DNA of 64,000 bases from Alphaproteobacteria bacterium MarineAlpha5_Bin9 (GTDB taxonomy: Bacteria > Pseudomonadota > Alphaproteobacteria > HIMB59 > GCA-002718135): NCBI GenBank assembly GCA_002937895.1, contig PTKV01000006.1:1-64000 (forward strand). Reading direction: 5' to 3'. The translations under genes were made by a program, and so were the position numbers. A model generated the notes under the pieces. The model ran no database searches, was not told where the DNA came from, and was given only the letters and a program-made list of their open reading frames with translations. Below are positions 53,596-64,000 of this stretch, piece after piece. The number at the start of each line of letters is the position of its first letter. The first letter of the stretch is position 1.

Positions 53596-56574
53596 ATGTC
53601 TAAAAAAATTTCTTTTACTTTTGATGGAAAAAAATATTTTGGAAATGAAAAAGACACTCTAGCAAGTGCATTACTAAGAAATGGTGTTTTTTTGGTAGGA
53701 AGAAGTTTTAAATACCATAGGCCAAGAGGTATTTTGGCTTCAGGTTCTGAAGAGCCTAATGCTCTTGTTCAATTAGAATCACAAGGCTTCACAGAACCAA
53801 ATGTTAAAGCTACAGAAGTTTTATTATATGAAGGATTAAAAGCAAATTCTCAAAATAATTGGCCAAGTTTAAAATTTGATATTGGCTCAGTAAATAATTT
53901 CCTATCTCCCTTTTTTCCAGCTGGATTTTATTATAAAACATTTATGTGGCCTCCAGGACTATGGAAAAAATATGAATTTTTTATTAGACGCGCTGCTGGT
54001 TTAGGCAAATCACCTAAAGAAAATGATCCTAATGAATATGAACATGTTCATTATCATTGTGATTATTTAATTGTAGGTGGTGGAGTTAGTGGGATGTTAG
54101 CTAGCGAAATTTTAAGACAAGGTTCTAATGAAAATATTAAAATTTTATTAATAGATCAAAATAATGAACTTGGAGGAAATTTCAATTATGGAACAGAACA
54201 AAGAATTTATACAAAAGGAATAGTAAATGGTGATGAAGCTTATTCTGGATGGATACAATGGTTAAAAAATCATATAAAAAAATACTTTAATCTAAAAATT
54301 TTAAATTCAACGTCAGTTTTCGCATATATGCATAATAACTACTTACTTGCTATTCAAAATATAGATCCACAAATTAGTCCTCAAAACAAAACACTAAGAC
54401 AGAGAATTTGGAAAATCCGTGCAAAAAAAGTTATTTTAGCAACTGGTTCTTTTGAAAGACCTCTTGTTTTTGATAACAATGATAGACCAGGTATTCTATT
54501 AGCTAATAGCGCTAAACAGTATATGGAAAAATATAATTTAAAGTTAGGTAAAAAAACTGTTATCTTTACTAACAATGATAGTGCTTACCAAACAGCTAAC
54601 TTTATGTTTAGGACCGGCATTCCTATTGAATGTGTCGTTGATTTAAGAGAAAAAATAAATCCATATTTACAAAAATTAATGGACATAGCAAAAATTCCAA
54701 TTCACTTCGGTCATGCAATTACTGATACAAGTGGATGGCTAAGAATTAAATCTATAAAAATAAATAAGATTGATGGCAAAACTAATAAAATTATAGGCAA
54801 AGCAATAAATATTGATTGTGACAATTTATTAATATCTGGAGGTTGGAATCCCAATGTAAACCTGTTCAGTCAATCACGAGGGAAATTAATTTATAGAGAT
54901 TTAGATGGTTGCTTTATACCTCAAGAATCATTTCAAAATGAAATATCAATAGGAGCTTGTAATGGCACCTTTGAGCTAGAAAATATTTTTAAAGAAGCAT
55001 ATAAAAAATTAGAACATTTAATTAATCCAGAATTACTGTTTAATAAATTTTATTGTGAAGAAACTACTTATAAAGAAAACATAAAAACTATTTGGCAAAT
55101 ACCTTCATCAAAGCCATTAGGTAAAACGAAAATGTTCGTTGATTTTCAAAATGATGTAACTTCAAAAGATATAAAATTAGCATTAAGTGAAGGTTATCGA
55201 TCGATAGAACATATTAAGCGCTACACAACTACAGGTATGGCAACTGATCAAGGCAAAACAAGCAATGTAAATGCTCTTGGCATAATATCAAAAATTTCAA
55301 ATCGTCCTATTGAAGAACTTGGGACTACTACTTTTAGATTGCCTTATACTCCAATAACTTTTGGCGCAATAGCAGGAAGAAACATAAAAGATTTTTTTGA
55401 CTTAGAAAGAACAACTCCTATTCACGAATGGCATCTTAAAAGAGGAGCTAAGTTTGAAGATGTTGGCCAATGGAAAAGACCTTGGTATTATCCAATAAAA
55501 AATGAAAATATGCAAAAAGCTGTAAACAGAGAAGTAGAGGCAACAAGAAATGGAATTGGTATACTAGATGCATCAACCTTAGGTAAAATTGATATCAAAG
55601 GAAGAGATGCAAGTGAATTTTTAAACCGTGTTTATACTAATGCATGGACAAAACTTGAAATAGGAAAATGCCGATATGGTTTAATGCTAGGAGATGATGG
55701 AATGGTAATAGATGATGGTGTAACAAGCAGAATCGGAAAAAATCATTACGTTATGTCAACTACAACTGGGAATGCTGCTAGTGTTATGTCTAAATTAGAA
55801 GATTGGCTTCAAACAGAATGGCCAGATTTAAAAGTTTTTTTAACATCTGTTACTGAGCAATTTGCTACAATTAGTATAAATGGGCCGTATTCAGAAAAAT
55901 TATTAAATAAACTTTGTCCTAAAGAAGATTTTTCAAACAATAATTTTCCTCATATGAGTTTTAAAGAAATAAATGTTTTAGGTATAAGCTGTAGAATTAT
56001 GAGAATTAGTTTTACAGGAGAAAAGTGTTATGAAATAAATATTCCATCAAATTATGCAAAAAATTTATGGGAGATATGTTTTGATCTTGGAAAAGAATAT
56101 AATATTACTCCATATGGAACAGAGGCTATGCATGTTTTAAGAGCAGAAAAAGGATTCATAATTGTAGGTCAAGAAACAGATGGTTCTGTTACTCCAATAG
56201 ACTTAGATATGAGCTGGATCGTTAGTAAAAAGAAATATGACTTTATAGGAAAAAGAGCATTGTTTAGAAGTGACACAATTAAAAAAGGAAGGAAACAATT
56301 AGTAGGTATTTTAACTACTAACCCAGATATAATTTTAGAAGAAGGCTCTCAAATTGTTGAAAAAATTACAAAAAAACCAATGGATATGATTGGTCATATT
56401 ACCTCTAGTTATTATTCCCCAAACTTAAAAAGATCTTTTGCTCTAGGATTAGTTAAAGGTGGATTAGATAAAAAAGGTCTAAAAATGTTTGTTCCAATGA
56501 TAAATAAAAATATAGAAGTTGAAATTACTAATCCAGTATTTATTGATCCTTCAAATAAAAGGCTTATTGCTTAA
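53596..56574 (+). CDS. soxA: sarcosine oxidase alpha subunit
   Basis: FDGKKYFGNEKDTLASALLRNGVFLVGRSFKYHRPRGI; FAD domain; C-terminal GcvT-like domain; 992 aa. Confidence 0.95.
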   Translation: MSKKISFTFDGKKYFGNEKDTLASALLRNGVFLVGRSFKYHRPRGILASGSEEPNALVQLESQGFTEPNVKATEVLLYEGLKANSQNNWPSLKFDIGSVNNFLSPFFPAGFYYKTFMWPPGLWKKYEFFIRRAAGLGKSPKENDPNEYEHVHYHCDYLIVGGGVSGMLASEILRQGSNENIKILLIDQNNELGGNFNYGTEQRIYTKGIVNGDEAYSGWIQWLKNHIKKYFNLKILNSTSVFAYMHNNYLLAIQNIDPQISPQNKTLRQRIWKIRAKKVILATGSFERPLVFDNNDRPGILLANSAKQYMEKYNLKLGKKTVIFTNNDSAYQTANFMFRTGIPIECVVDLREKINPYLQKLMDIAKIPIHFGHAITDTSGWLRIKSIKINKIDGKTNKIIGKAINIDCDNLLISGGWNPNVNLFSQSRGKLIYRDLDGCFIPQESFQNEISIGACNGTFELENIFKEAYKKLEHLINPELLFNKFYCEETTYKENIKTIWQIPSSKPLGKTKMFVDFQNDVTSKDIKLALSEGYRSIEHIKRYTTTGMATDQGKTSNVNALGIISKISNRPIEELGTTTFRLPYTPITFGAIAGRNIKDFFDLERTTPIHEWHLKRGAKFEDVGQWKRPWYYPIKNENMQKAVNREVEATRNGIGILDASTLGKIDIKGRDASEFLNRVYTNAWTKLEIGKCRYGLMLGDDGMVIDDGVTSRIGKNHYVMSTTTGNAASVMSKLEDWLQTEWPDLKVFLTSVTEQFATISINGPYSEKLLNKLCPKEDFSNNNFPHMSFKEINVLGISCRIMRISFTGEKCYEINIPSNYAKNLWEICFDLGKEYNITPYGTEAMHVLRAEKGFIIVGQETDGSVTPIDLDMSWIVSKKKYDFIGKRALFRSDTIKKGRKQLVGILTTNPDIILEEGSQIVEKITKKPMDMIGHITSSYYSPNLKRSFALGLVKGGLDKKGLKMFVPMINKNIEVEITNPVFIDPSNKRLIA

Positions 56575-57149
56575 TGTTAAAAAAAGAAGAAACAGTTTTA
56601 TTTAAGAAACATAATATTGAGAATTATTCCAAAATAAAAATTGAAGAAATACAAAATATTAAGAAAATTAATTTACGTTTTGATCCTAATAGTAAAGAAT
56701 TAAAGTCTATAACTAGTAAAATTTTAGATATTATAATACCTACTATACCAAATACTTATTCTGAAAAAGAAAAACAGAAAATTATTTGGCTAGGACCTAA
56801 TGAATGGTTAATAATAGATTCTGAAGAAAAATTAGATGATGATTTGTTGAACAAAAGTTTAGGTGATGAAAATGCTAGCGTAACTAATATCTCAGAAAGC
56901 AAAACTATTTTAAGAATTTCTGGTAAAAAAACTTTTAGCTTATTGTCAAAATTTTTAGTTTTAGATCTTGAAAAAAATTTGTCAAATGATCATTTGTGTG
57001 TTCAAACTATATTTTTAAAAGTACCAATTCTTTTAGTAAGAAATAAAAATTTCGATAATATTATTGAAATTGATATCTTTATAAATAGATCCCATGTAAA
57101 TTATATTTATAATATATTGATTGATGGAACAAAAAATCTTGATTTTTAA
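56574..57149 (+). CDS. soxG: sarcosine oxidase gamma subunit-like
   Basis: Immediately downstream of soxA; WLGPNEWLIIDSEE; GcvT-like small subunit. Confidence 0.82.
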   Translation: MLKKEETVLFKKHNIENYSKIKIEEIQNIKKINLRFDPNSKELKSITSKILDIIIPTIPNTYSEKEKQKIIWLGPNEWLIIDSEEKLDDDLLNKSLGDENASVTNISESKTILRISGKKTFSLLSKFLVLDLEKNLSNDHLCVQTIFLKVPILLVRNKNFDNIIEIDIFINRSHVNYIYNILIDGTKNLDF

Positions 57150-57609
57150 AAATTTAGTTTATTTCCTATTATACTTAATATTTTCTTTTGAGGTTAATTC
57201 TAAAGAAATATTTGGCCTTGCTAGAGTAATTGATGGCGATACAATCCATATCAATAACAATAAAATTAGATTACATGGTATAGATGCTCCAGAAATCGAT
57301 CAGACTTGCAATTTAAATAATAAAAAATGGAATTGCGGACAGAAATCAAAGCAAGAATTAATCAAATTAACATCATTTAATGATGTTAAATGTAATATAA
57401 AAGATACGGATAGATATGGAAGATTTATAGCAGTTTGTTTTTCAAAAAATATAAATATAAATAAATATATGGTAAGAAATGGCTGGGCAATAGCATATAA
57501 ATTTTACTCAAAAGACTATATAAAAGAAGAAAAATTAGCTATAAAAAATCAATTAGGTATATGGACGAGCGAATTTATAGAGCCTTATTTATATAGAAAA
57601 AATAAATAA
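57124..57609 (+). CDS. thermonuclease (SNase-like) family protein
   Basis: Signal peptide; ARVIDGDTIHINNNKIRLHGIDAPEIDQTC; DRYGRFIAVCF; VRNGWAIAY. Start set at ATG 57124. Confidence 0.9.
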   Translation: MEQKILIFKNLVYFLLYLIFSFEVNSKEIFGLARVIDGDTIHINNNKIRLHGIDAPEIDQTCNLNNKKWNCGQKSKQELIKLTSFNDVKCNIKDTDRYGRFIAVCFSKNININKYMVRNGWAIAYKFYSKDYIKEEKLAIKNQLGIWTSEFIEPYLYRKNK

Positions 57610-57610
57610 A

Positions 57611-58450
57611 TTAGCTACTACTTTCAGGATCTAATTCATATGTTTTTTTTCTTAAATAAAAAGTTATTTCTTTAATATCACCAATGGATTCTATTTCATC
57701 AAATTTTATTAATTGTCCTACATGAACTCCAATTGTCTCTCCTATTTTTCTTTTTAATTCATACATCATTAGCGAGTATCTAAAAGTTTGGCCCATTTTA
57801 TTAGCTATATGAAAAAGATCGCTATTTTGCCCTTCAAAAAAAATTGGTAAAACAGGACTTTTAGTTTTTAAAGCGAGCTTAGCAGTAAACATTTTCCAAT
57901 CACTTTCTATTGCTTTGATATTTTTTTTGATCTTATTTTTAGTAGCTATTGCTCCAGAAGGAAATATCATTATTACACCTTCGTTTAACAAAACTCTTTC
58001 AGCATCTTTTCTTGATTGAATATTATTTTTTAGAGCTTCTTTGTTTTTTTCAAAATCAAAAGGAATAATTTTTTCTTTTATTGCCTCTGCTTGTCTCAAA
58101 ACTTTATGGGTAATAAGTTTATAGTCTTGCCTTACTTTAGTAAGTAAATAACCCATGATAACACCATCTGCGACTCCAAAAGCATGATTAGCCACAATTA
58201 TTAATCTCCCTGTTTTTGGAATTGGATCTTTCTCTAAAAAGTGCAGATCTATTTTTATTTTTAATTTATCAACTGCATCATGCCAAAATAATTCAGGCGG
58301 TCTATTTTCATTTAAATATTGATCATAAAGTTTTTTTAACTTTAATTTACCTGTGCTTAGTTCAGTAATTTTTATTATAGCTCTTCCCAAAGGGCTAACT
58401 TCTGTAGAAGCAAAGGTAAATGCTAAATTATTTTGAACCATAAAAATCAA
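57611..58450 (-). CDS. lysophospholipid acyltransferase family protein (PlsC-like)
   Basis: IVANHAFGVADGVIMGYLL (NHx4D-like), IMIFPSGAIATKNK. Confidence 0.85.
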   Translation of the reverse strand: MIFMVQNNLAFTFASTEVSPLGRAIIKITELSTGKLKLKKLYDQYLNENRPPELFWHDAVDKLKIKIDLHFLEKDPIPKTGRLIIVANHAFGVADGVIMGYLLTKVRQDYKLITHKVLRQAEAIKEKIIPFDFEKNKEALKNNIQSRKDAERVLLNEGVIMIFPSGAIATKNKIKKNIKAIESDWKMFTAKLALKTKSPVLPIFFEGQNSDLFHIANKMGQTFRYSLMMYELKRKIGETIGVHVGQLIKFDEIESIGDIKEITFYLRKKTYELDPESSS

Positions 58451-58508
58451 TAATATAAATTCAAATTTTTTTCATTAAAAAATTCAACATCAAGAAAAAA
58501 CACTTAAT

Positions 58509-59486
58509 TTATTTTAAACTTATTGGTTTTTTTTCTAAATTATGTATTGCTTCTACATATCTTAAAGTTTTCGTTTTAGAGCGCATGATAACTGAATGTG
58601 ACGTAGCAAAATTTTGCTTTATTCTTATTCCTTTTAATAAAGTTCCATCTGTTACACCAGTAGCTGCAAACATAACTTCTCCCTTAGCCATATCTTCAGT
58701 GGTATATATTCTATTGAAATCTGTAATACCCATTGAATTAGCTCTTTCTTTTTGTTCTTGATTCTCAAATAATAATTTTCCATATATTTTGCCATCTAAA
58801 GATCTAAGAGCTGCTGCAGCTAATACTCCTTCAGGAGATCCACCAGAACCAATATATAGATCAACCCCACTATCTTCTATGGTTGTGGCAATTACTGCAC
58901 TAACATCACCATCAGAAATCAATTTAATTCTTGCACCTGTTTTTCTTACTGATTTAATTAAATCTTTATGCCTAGGTCTATCCAATATACAAACAACAAG
59001 ATTTTCATTTTTTATATTAATATGTTTTGATAAAGCATTTATTATATTTTCAACTGGGGATTCTGGATCTATATTTAAATCATTAAACTTTGAACCATAA
59101 GCAATCTTATACATATAAATATCTGGTGCGTGTAAGAATCCACCACTACTAGCCATTGCTATTACAGATAAAGCATTCTCTCTACCCTGAGCTGTAATAG
59201 TTGTTCCTTCCAAAGGATCGAGTGCTATGTCAATTTTGGGACCTTTTTTATTTCCTACTTCTTCTCCAATGTATAACATTGGCGCTTCATCTCTTTCTCC
59301 CTCACCTATTACAACTTTACCATTAATATTTAAATTATTTAAAAAATTTCTCATCGCATTTACTGCAGCTTGATCTGCTGCTTTTTCATCTCCCCTTCCC
59401 ATTAAAAGGGAACTTGATAAAGCTGCAGCTTCTGTAACTCTTACTGCCTCTAAAGCTAAATTCCTATCTAAAAATAAATTTGTCAT
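58509..59486 (-). CDS. glpX: class II fructose-1,6-bisphosphatase (GlpX)
   Basis: GEGERDEAPMLYIGEEVG, IALDPLEGTTITAQGRENALSVIAMA, IGSGGSPEGVLAAAALR. Confidence 0.95.
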   Translation of the reverse strand: MTNLFLDRNLALEAVRVTEAAALSSSLLMGRGDEKAADQAAVNAMRNFLNNLNINGKVVIGEGERDEAPMLYIGEEVGNKKGPKIDIALDPLEGTTITAQGRENALSVIAMASSGGFLHAPDIYMYKIAYGSKFNDLNIDPESPVENIINALSKHINIKNENLVVCILDRPRHKDLIKSVRKTGARIKLISDGDVSAVIATTIEDSGVDLYIGSGGSPEGVLAAAALRSLDGKIYGKLLFENQEQKERANSMGITDFNRIYTTEDMAKGEVMFAATGVTDGTLLKGIRIKQNFATSHSVIMRSKTKTLRYVEAIHNLEKKPISLK

Positions 59487-59489
59487 ATT

Positions 59490-61124
59490 TTACATATTTG
59501 CATAATTTGGACCTCCTCCTCCTTCAGGAGCAACCCAATTAATGTTTTGGGAAGGTTCTTTAATATCACAAGTTTTGCAATGAATACAATTTTGTGAATT
59601 GATAATAAATTCAGGTCTATTATTTGAGTTAGTTTGTATTTCATAAACCCCAGCAGGGCAATATCTTTGAGCTGGTTCGTCATATTTATCTAAATTATAT
59701 TTAATAGGTAAACTAGAATCTTTTAAAACAAGATGAACAGGCTGATTATCTACATGGTTTGTTCCAGTTAAATAAACTGAAGAAGTCTTGTCAAATGTAA
59801 CTTCTCCATCATATTTTGGATAAGTTATTTTGGGGCATTCTTTATAATTTTTTAAAGTTTGGTGATCAGCTTTATGATGCTTGAGGGTAAAAGGTAAATT
59901 ACCTCTAAATATAATTTGATCAATTCCTGTAAATATAATTGCTAATAAAAGGCCGAATCTAAAGCTTGGTTTTACATTTCTAGCTTTATGTAATTCTTCA
60001 TAAATCCAAGAATTATGGAATTTTTTTTCGTATATATCAAGCTCTTTACTATTTTCTAAATGCTCAAATATTGTCTCAGCAGCAATTATTCCACTTTTCA
60101 TTGCTGTGTGAGTTCCTTTTATTTTTGGCATATTTAATGTTCCAGCATCACATCCAATTAGAAGAGCTCCAGGCATAAACATCTTAGGCAAACTTTGAAT
60201 TCCACCTTCAATTAATGCCCTTGCTCCATATGCTATTCTTTTAGCTCCCTTAAGCATAGTTTTAATTTTTTTATGAGTTTTAAATTTTTGAAATTCATCA
60301 TATGGTGATAAATTTGAATTTTTATAATCAAGTCCAATTACATAACCTAGAAATATTTGTTTATTTTCTGCATGATAGCAAAAACTACCTCCGTAAGTAT
60401 CATTTTTTAATGGCCATCCTACTGTATGCATAACTAAGCCTTCATGATGAAATTTAGGATCTATTTCCCAAATTTCTTTAAATCCTATACCGTATTGCTG
60501 AGGAGATTTATTATAATCTAAATTATATTTTTTAATTAATTCTTTTCCTAAATGTCCTCTACATCCTTCAGCAAAAATTGTTACCTTTCCTTTGATTTCA
60601 ATTCCCGGCTCAAATCTATCTTTTTTATTTCCATCTCTATCTAAACCCATATCACCTGTCTGCACTCCAACAACTTTGTTATTTTCATCATATAAAATAT
60701 TTGTTGCAGCAAAACCTGGAAAAATTTCAACACCTAATTCTTCAGCTTGATTAGCTAACCATCTACAAAAATTTGCAAGACTAATAATATAATTACCATG
60801 ATTTTTTTGTACAGAAGGCAATAACCATGTTGGCCAACTTAAAGAAAATTTATTTGTTAAAAATAAAAATTTTTCATCTGTAACTTTTGTTTTAATAGGT
60901 GTGTTTTTTTTCTCCCAGTCAGGTATTAATTCATCCAATGCACGAGTTTCAAAAACATTTCCACTTAATATATGAGCTCCAACTTCAGCTCCTTTTTCTA
61001 AAATACAGACTGAAATATCTTTTTTTAGTTGTTTTAATTTTATTGCAGTACTTAAACCGGCTGGACCAGCACCCACAATGACTACATCATATTCCATGAC
61101 TTCACGAACTATATTTTCACTCAT
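59490..61124 (-). CDS. electron transfer flavoprotein-ubiquinone oxidoreductase
   Basis: YDVVIVGAGPAGLSTAIKLKQL; INSQNCIHCKTCDIKEPSQNINWVAPEGGGGPNYANM C-terminal 4Fe-4S. Confidence 0.96.
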   Translation of the reverse strand: MSENIVREVMEYDVVIVGAGPAGLSTAIKLKQLKKDISVCILEKGAEVGAHILSGNVFETRALDELIPDWEKKNTPIKTKVTDEKFLFLTNKFSLSWPTWLLPSVQKNHGNYIISLANFCRWLANQAEELGVEIFPGFAATNILYDENNKVVGVQTGDMGLDRDGNKKDRFEPGIEIKGKVTIFAEGCRGHLGKELIKKYNLDYNKSPQQYGIGFKEIWEIDPKFHHEGLVMHTVGWPLKNDTYGGSFCYHAENKQIFLGYVIGLDYKNSNLSPYDEFQKFKTHKKIKTMLKGAKRIAYGARALIEGGIQSLPKMFMPGALLIGCDAGTLNMPKIKGTHTAMKSGIIAAETIFEHLENSKELDIYEKKFHNSWIYEELHKARNVKPSFRFGLLLAIIFTGIDQIIFRGNLPFTLKHHKADHQTLKNYKECPKITYPKYDGEVTFDKTSSVYLTGTNHVDNQPVHLVLKDSSLPIKYNLDKYDEPAQRYCPAGVYEIQTNSNNRPEFIINSQNCIHCKTCDIKEPSQNINWVAPEGGGGPNYANM

Positions 61125-61148
61125 TTATTATATATTTATTAGAAAAAT

Positions 61149-62102
61149 CTATTTATTAATAGTATTTAATTTATCTAATTCCAAAGACAATTCAGGAAGA
61201 GCTTCAAATAGATCTGCTTGTAATCCATAATCTGCAACATTAAATATGGGAGCTTCCTCATCCTTATTAATCGCAACTATTATCTTACTTTCTTTCATTC
61301 CTGCTAAATGTTGAATTGCTCCAGATATTCCAATTGCTATATAAAGCTCAGGAACTACTACCTTACCAGTTTGTCCAACCTGGTAATCATTACTTACATA
61401 GCCAGCATCTACCGCAGCTCTTGATGCTCCTATTGCAGCGTTTAATTTATCTGCAATTTCATTAATCATTTTGAAATTTTCAGCGCTTTGAAGTCCTCTA
61501 CCTCCCGAAATCACTATTCTGGCAGTTCCAAGTTCAGGCCGCTCTGATTTAGATTCTTCTCTATTAATAAAGTTAACAAGTTTTGAGCTTTCTTCAAAAT
61601 TAATTTCTTCTATTTCTCCTTTACCACCTTCCTTGATTACTGGCTCAAAAGAAGTAGGGCGAATTGTAATAATCTTTTTATTTTCAATAGATTGAACTGT
61701 AGCTAAAGCATTGCCAGCATATATTGGTCTAATAAAAGTATCCTCTTTTTCAATCTTTATTACATCGCTAATTTGTGATACATCTGATTTTGCAGCAACT
61801 CTAGGCATAAAGTTTTTCCCAAAAGTATTTGCAGGTGCTAAAATATATGAGTAATTACTACTTATATTTAAAATTGCTAAAGTTATATTTTCAGCAACTG
61901 GGTTTTCATAAATTTTGTTATCTATATAAATAACTTTTCTAATATTTTCATAATTAGATATTTCTTTAGCTAAAATTTCACACTTATAACCCATAACTAA
62001 AACATCAACTTCTTTTTTAATTTGACTGGCAGCAGTAATAGTACTTAAAGTTGAAGATTTTATTTCTGTATTATTATGTTCAGCAATAACCAAAACACTC
62101 AT
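61149..62102 (-). CDS. etfA: electron transfer flavoprotein alpha subunit
   Basis: IVISGGRGLQSAENF; GASRAAVDAGYVSNDYQVGQTGKVVVPELYIAIGISGAIQHLAGM. Confidence 0.95.
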   Translation of the reverse strand: MSVLVIAEHNNTEIKSSTLSTITAASQIKKEVDVLVMGYKCEILAKEISNYENIRKVIYIDNKIYENPVAENITLAILNISSNYSYILAPANTFGKNFMPRVAAKSDVSQISDVIKIEKEDTFIRPIYAGNALATVQSIENKKIITIRPTSFEPVIKEGGKGEIEEINFEESSKLVNFINREESKSERPELGTARIVISGGRGLQSAENFKMINEIADKLNAAIGASRAAVDAGYVSNDYQVGQTGKVVVPELYIAIGISGAIQHLAGMKESKIIVAINKDEEAPIFNVADYGLQADLFEALPELSLELDKLNTINK

Positions 62103-62103
62103 C

Positions 62104-62856
62104 TTAAATCACCTTTGCTTCGTGTTTCAATTTTTGAACTAATTCTGATACATTATTAACCATAATTCCTTTTTTTCTTTTAGAAGGTTCTTCTACCTTT
62201 ATTAGCTTAATACGTGGTGAGGTGTCAATTTCTAGATCTTCAGCAGATAAAGTCTCTATAGGTTTTTTTTTAGCTTTCATTATATTTGGTAAAGATGCAT
62301 ATCTAGGTTCATTTAATCTCAAGTCACACGTTATTACTGCTGGTAAATTTATTTCAATTTTCTCTAAACCTTCATCAATTTCTCTAGTAACAAAAAGAGT
62401 GGAATCTTTAATTTCTAATTTTGAAGCAAATGTTGCTTGTGGCCATTCAACTAGAGCCGAAAGCATTTGTCCGGTTTGATTACAATCATCATCAATTGCT
62501 TGTTTTCCCATCAAAACAATTTGTGGTTTTTCTTTTTCAATAATTTTTTTCATTATTTTAGCAATAGAAAGTGGCTCGCAATTATCATTTGCTTTAACAA
62601 ATATCCCCTTATCTGCTCCCATTGCTAGGCCTGTTCTAATAGTTTCTTGTGATTTTTCATTACCTATTGATAAAACAATTACTTCTTCAGCTTTACCAGA
62701 TTCTTTAATTCTTAATGCTTCTTCAACTGCGTTTTCATCAGGAGGGTTCATAGACATTTTCACATTTTCAGTTTCAACTCCTGATCCATCTGATTTGACC
62801 CTAATCTGAACATTATAATCAATAACTCTTTTAACAGCTACCAAAATTTTCATCAT
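62104..62856 (-). CDS. etfB: electron transfer flavoprotein beta subunit
   Basis: [53 protein letters not shown]. Confidence 0.95.
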   Translation of the reverse strand: MMKILVAVKRVIDYNVQIRVKSDGSGVETENVKMSMNPPDENAVEEALRIKESGKAEEVIVLSIGNEKSQETIRTGLAMGADKGIFVKANDNCEPLSIAKIMKKIIEKEKPQIVLMGKQAIDDDCNQTGQMLSALVEWPQATFASKLEIKDSTLFVTREIDEGLEKIEINLPAVITCDLRLNEPRYASLPNIMKAKKKPIETLSAEDLEIDTSPRIKLIKVEEPSKRKKGIMVNNVSELVQKLKHEAKVI

Positions 62857-64000
62857 GCTCTCAATAAATTGTTCTTTGGATCATATGGGCTATCTTCTAA
62901 AATTGTTACGTTATGCATTTTTCCAAGTATATCAATTTGTAATTTTTGTCCAACATTTGCTAGTTCTGGCTTGATCATACCTATAGCTATTGATTTATTT
63001 AATCTAAATCCATAATCTCCACCAGTAGCCCTACCTACTACTTTACCATTATCATAAATTGGATTATTGCCAAGAACATCAGCATCTATAGTATCATGAA
63101 CTTCTAACGTAATTAATTTATTTTGAAAGCCTTTTTCTCTCCATTTATTTAAAGATTCTAATCCAATAAAATCTCCCTTATTAGGATGAATAAATTTGTC
63201 TAAACCACTTTCATATGGGGAATATTCTATTGATAATTCGGTGCCAACTAATTTGTATGATTTTTCTACTCTTAAACTATTCATTGCTCTAATTCCAAAT
63301 GGCTTTAAATTTAGATCTTTGCCAGCTTTCATTAAAATATCAAATATATGATTCTGATATTCTATTGGATGATGTAATTCCCAACCCAACTCACCAACAA
63401 AATTCACCCTCATAGCATTAACATTTACTAAACCAATATCTATTTGTTTTGCACTTAACCACTTAAAATTATCATTGGTAAGGTCATCGTTTGAAACTCT
63501 TTGAAGCAATTGTCTAGATTTAGGACCTGCAATAACTAATACTCCTATACTATTTGTTAAATTTTCAAATTGAACAGATCCATCCTTAGGCATCCATTTA
63601 TGTATCCAATCATGGTCTAACCTCTGAAATGCTCCTGCAGAAACTAAATAAAAACTATTATTTGATTCTTTCATTATCGTAAATTCTGAATGGACACCTC
63701 CCTTTGTATTTAAAGAGTGACATAAATTTATTCTTCCAATTGATTGAGGTAATTTATTTGCTACAAGATAATCAAGAAATTCTTCTGCTTTAGGACCTTT
63801 GATTCTACATTTTGCAAATGCAGTCATATCAAGTAAGCCAACATTTTCTTTTACATTTTTACATTCTAACTCTACAGCTTTAAACCATTTAGATCTTCTA
63901 AAAGACCAATCATCTTTTTGCTCCATTCCATCAATTGCAAAAAAATTTGGTCTTTCCCATCCAAATTTTTGTCCAAAAACTGCGCCTAAATTTTTTAATC
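62853..64000 (-). CDS. dimethylglycine/sarcosine dehydrogenase-like FAD oxidoreductase, C-terminal part (truncated at window edge)
   Basis: GcvT-fold region [31 protein letters not shown]; frame is open to base 64000 ([35 protein letters not shown]), so the track's Met at 63926 is internal. Confidence 0.88.
   Translation of the reverse strand, partial: LKNLGAVFGQKFGWERPNFFAIDGMEQKDDWSFRRSKWFKAVELECKNVKENVGLLDMTAFAKCRIKGPKAEEFLDYLVANKLPQSIGRINLCHSLNTKGGVHSEFTIMKESNNSFYLVSAGAFQRLDHDWIHKWMPKDGSVQFENLTNSIGVLVIAGPKSRQLLQRVSNDDLTNDNFKWLSAKQIDIGLVNVNAMRVNFVGELGWELHHPIEYQNHIFDILMKAGKDLNLKPFGIRAMNSLRVEKSYKLVGTELSIEYSPYESGLDKFIHPNKGDFIGLESLNKWREKGFQNKLITLEVHDTIDADVLGNNPIYDNGKVVGRATGGDYGFRLNKSIAIGMIKPELANVGQKLQIDILGKMHNVTILEDSPYDPKNNLLRA

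Noticed and set aside
59483-59683. 66-aa minus ORF at the end of ETF-QO
   Set aside because: Alternate frame overlapping the conserved ETF-QO C-terminus.

Overview
AT-rich bacterial window, densely packed with genes. Synteny (fabI/aroC/dxs/xseB/rluD/rpoH, ftsH-tilS-cpoB-pal-tolB-tolA-tolR-tolQ, tkt-gap...fba-efp, TrcR/DUF1013) and AprMBA plus sarcosine/dimethylglycine demethylation genes suggest a streamlined marine alphaproteobacterium (SAR11-like; inferred, not verified). It reads as chromosomal core plus metabolic modules. I saw no CRISPR array, transposase, integrase, prophage or toxin-antitoxin system. Main modules: (1) NAD-dependent formate dehydrogenase with a fused FdsGB subunit, and TusA/MoeA/MobB/FdhD/MobA maturation genes; (2) APS reductase aprM-B-A with an unknown 116-aa downstream gene and an APS-kinase-like neighbour; (3) Tol-Pal operon preceded by a small PD-(D/E)XK nuclease-like gene where ruvCAB is often found; (4) transketolase/GAPDH/aldolase operon with an uncharacterised 132-aa ORF instead of pgk; (5) DUF2878/Cfa-like methyltransferase/DUF1365/FAD-oxidase lipid-modification cluster; (6) divergent MTHFR, FTHFS and sarcosine oxidase BDAG; (7) ETF/ETF-QO with a truncated DMGDH-like dehydrogenase at the right edge. 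Three short ORFs absent from the supplied track were read directly from sequence: a 42-aa lipoprotein-like ORF after fdsA, a 26-aa ORF before aprB, and a 59-aa coiled-coil ORF before zapA. No single dramatic new system is evident. The best leads are the nuclease coupled to tolQ, the apr-linked ORFs, the 132-aa glycolytic-operon ORF and the lipid-modification cluster. All family calls come from reading the proteins; no database searches were run.
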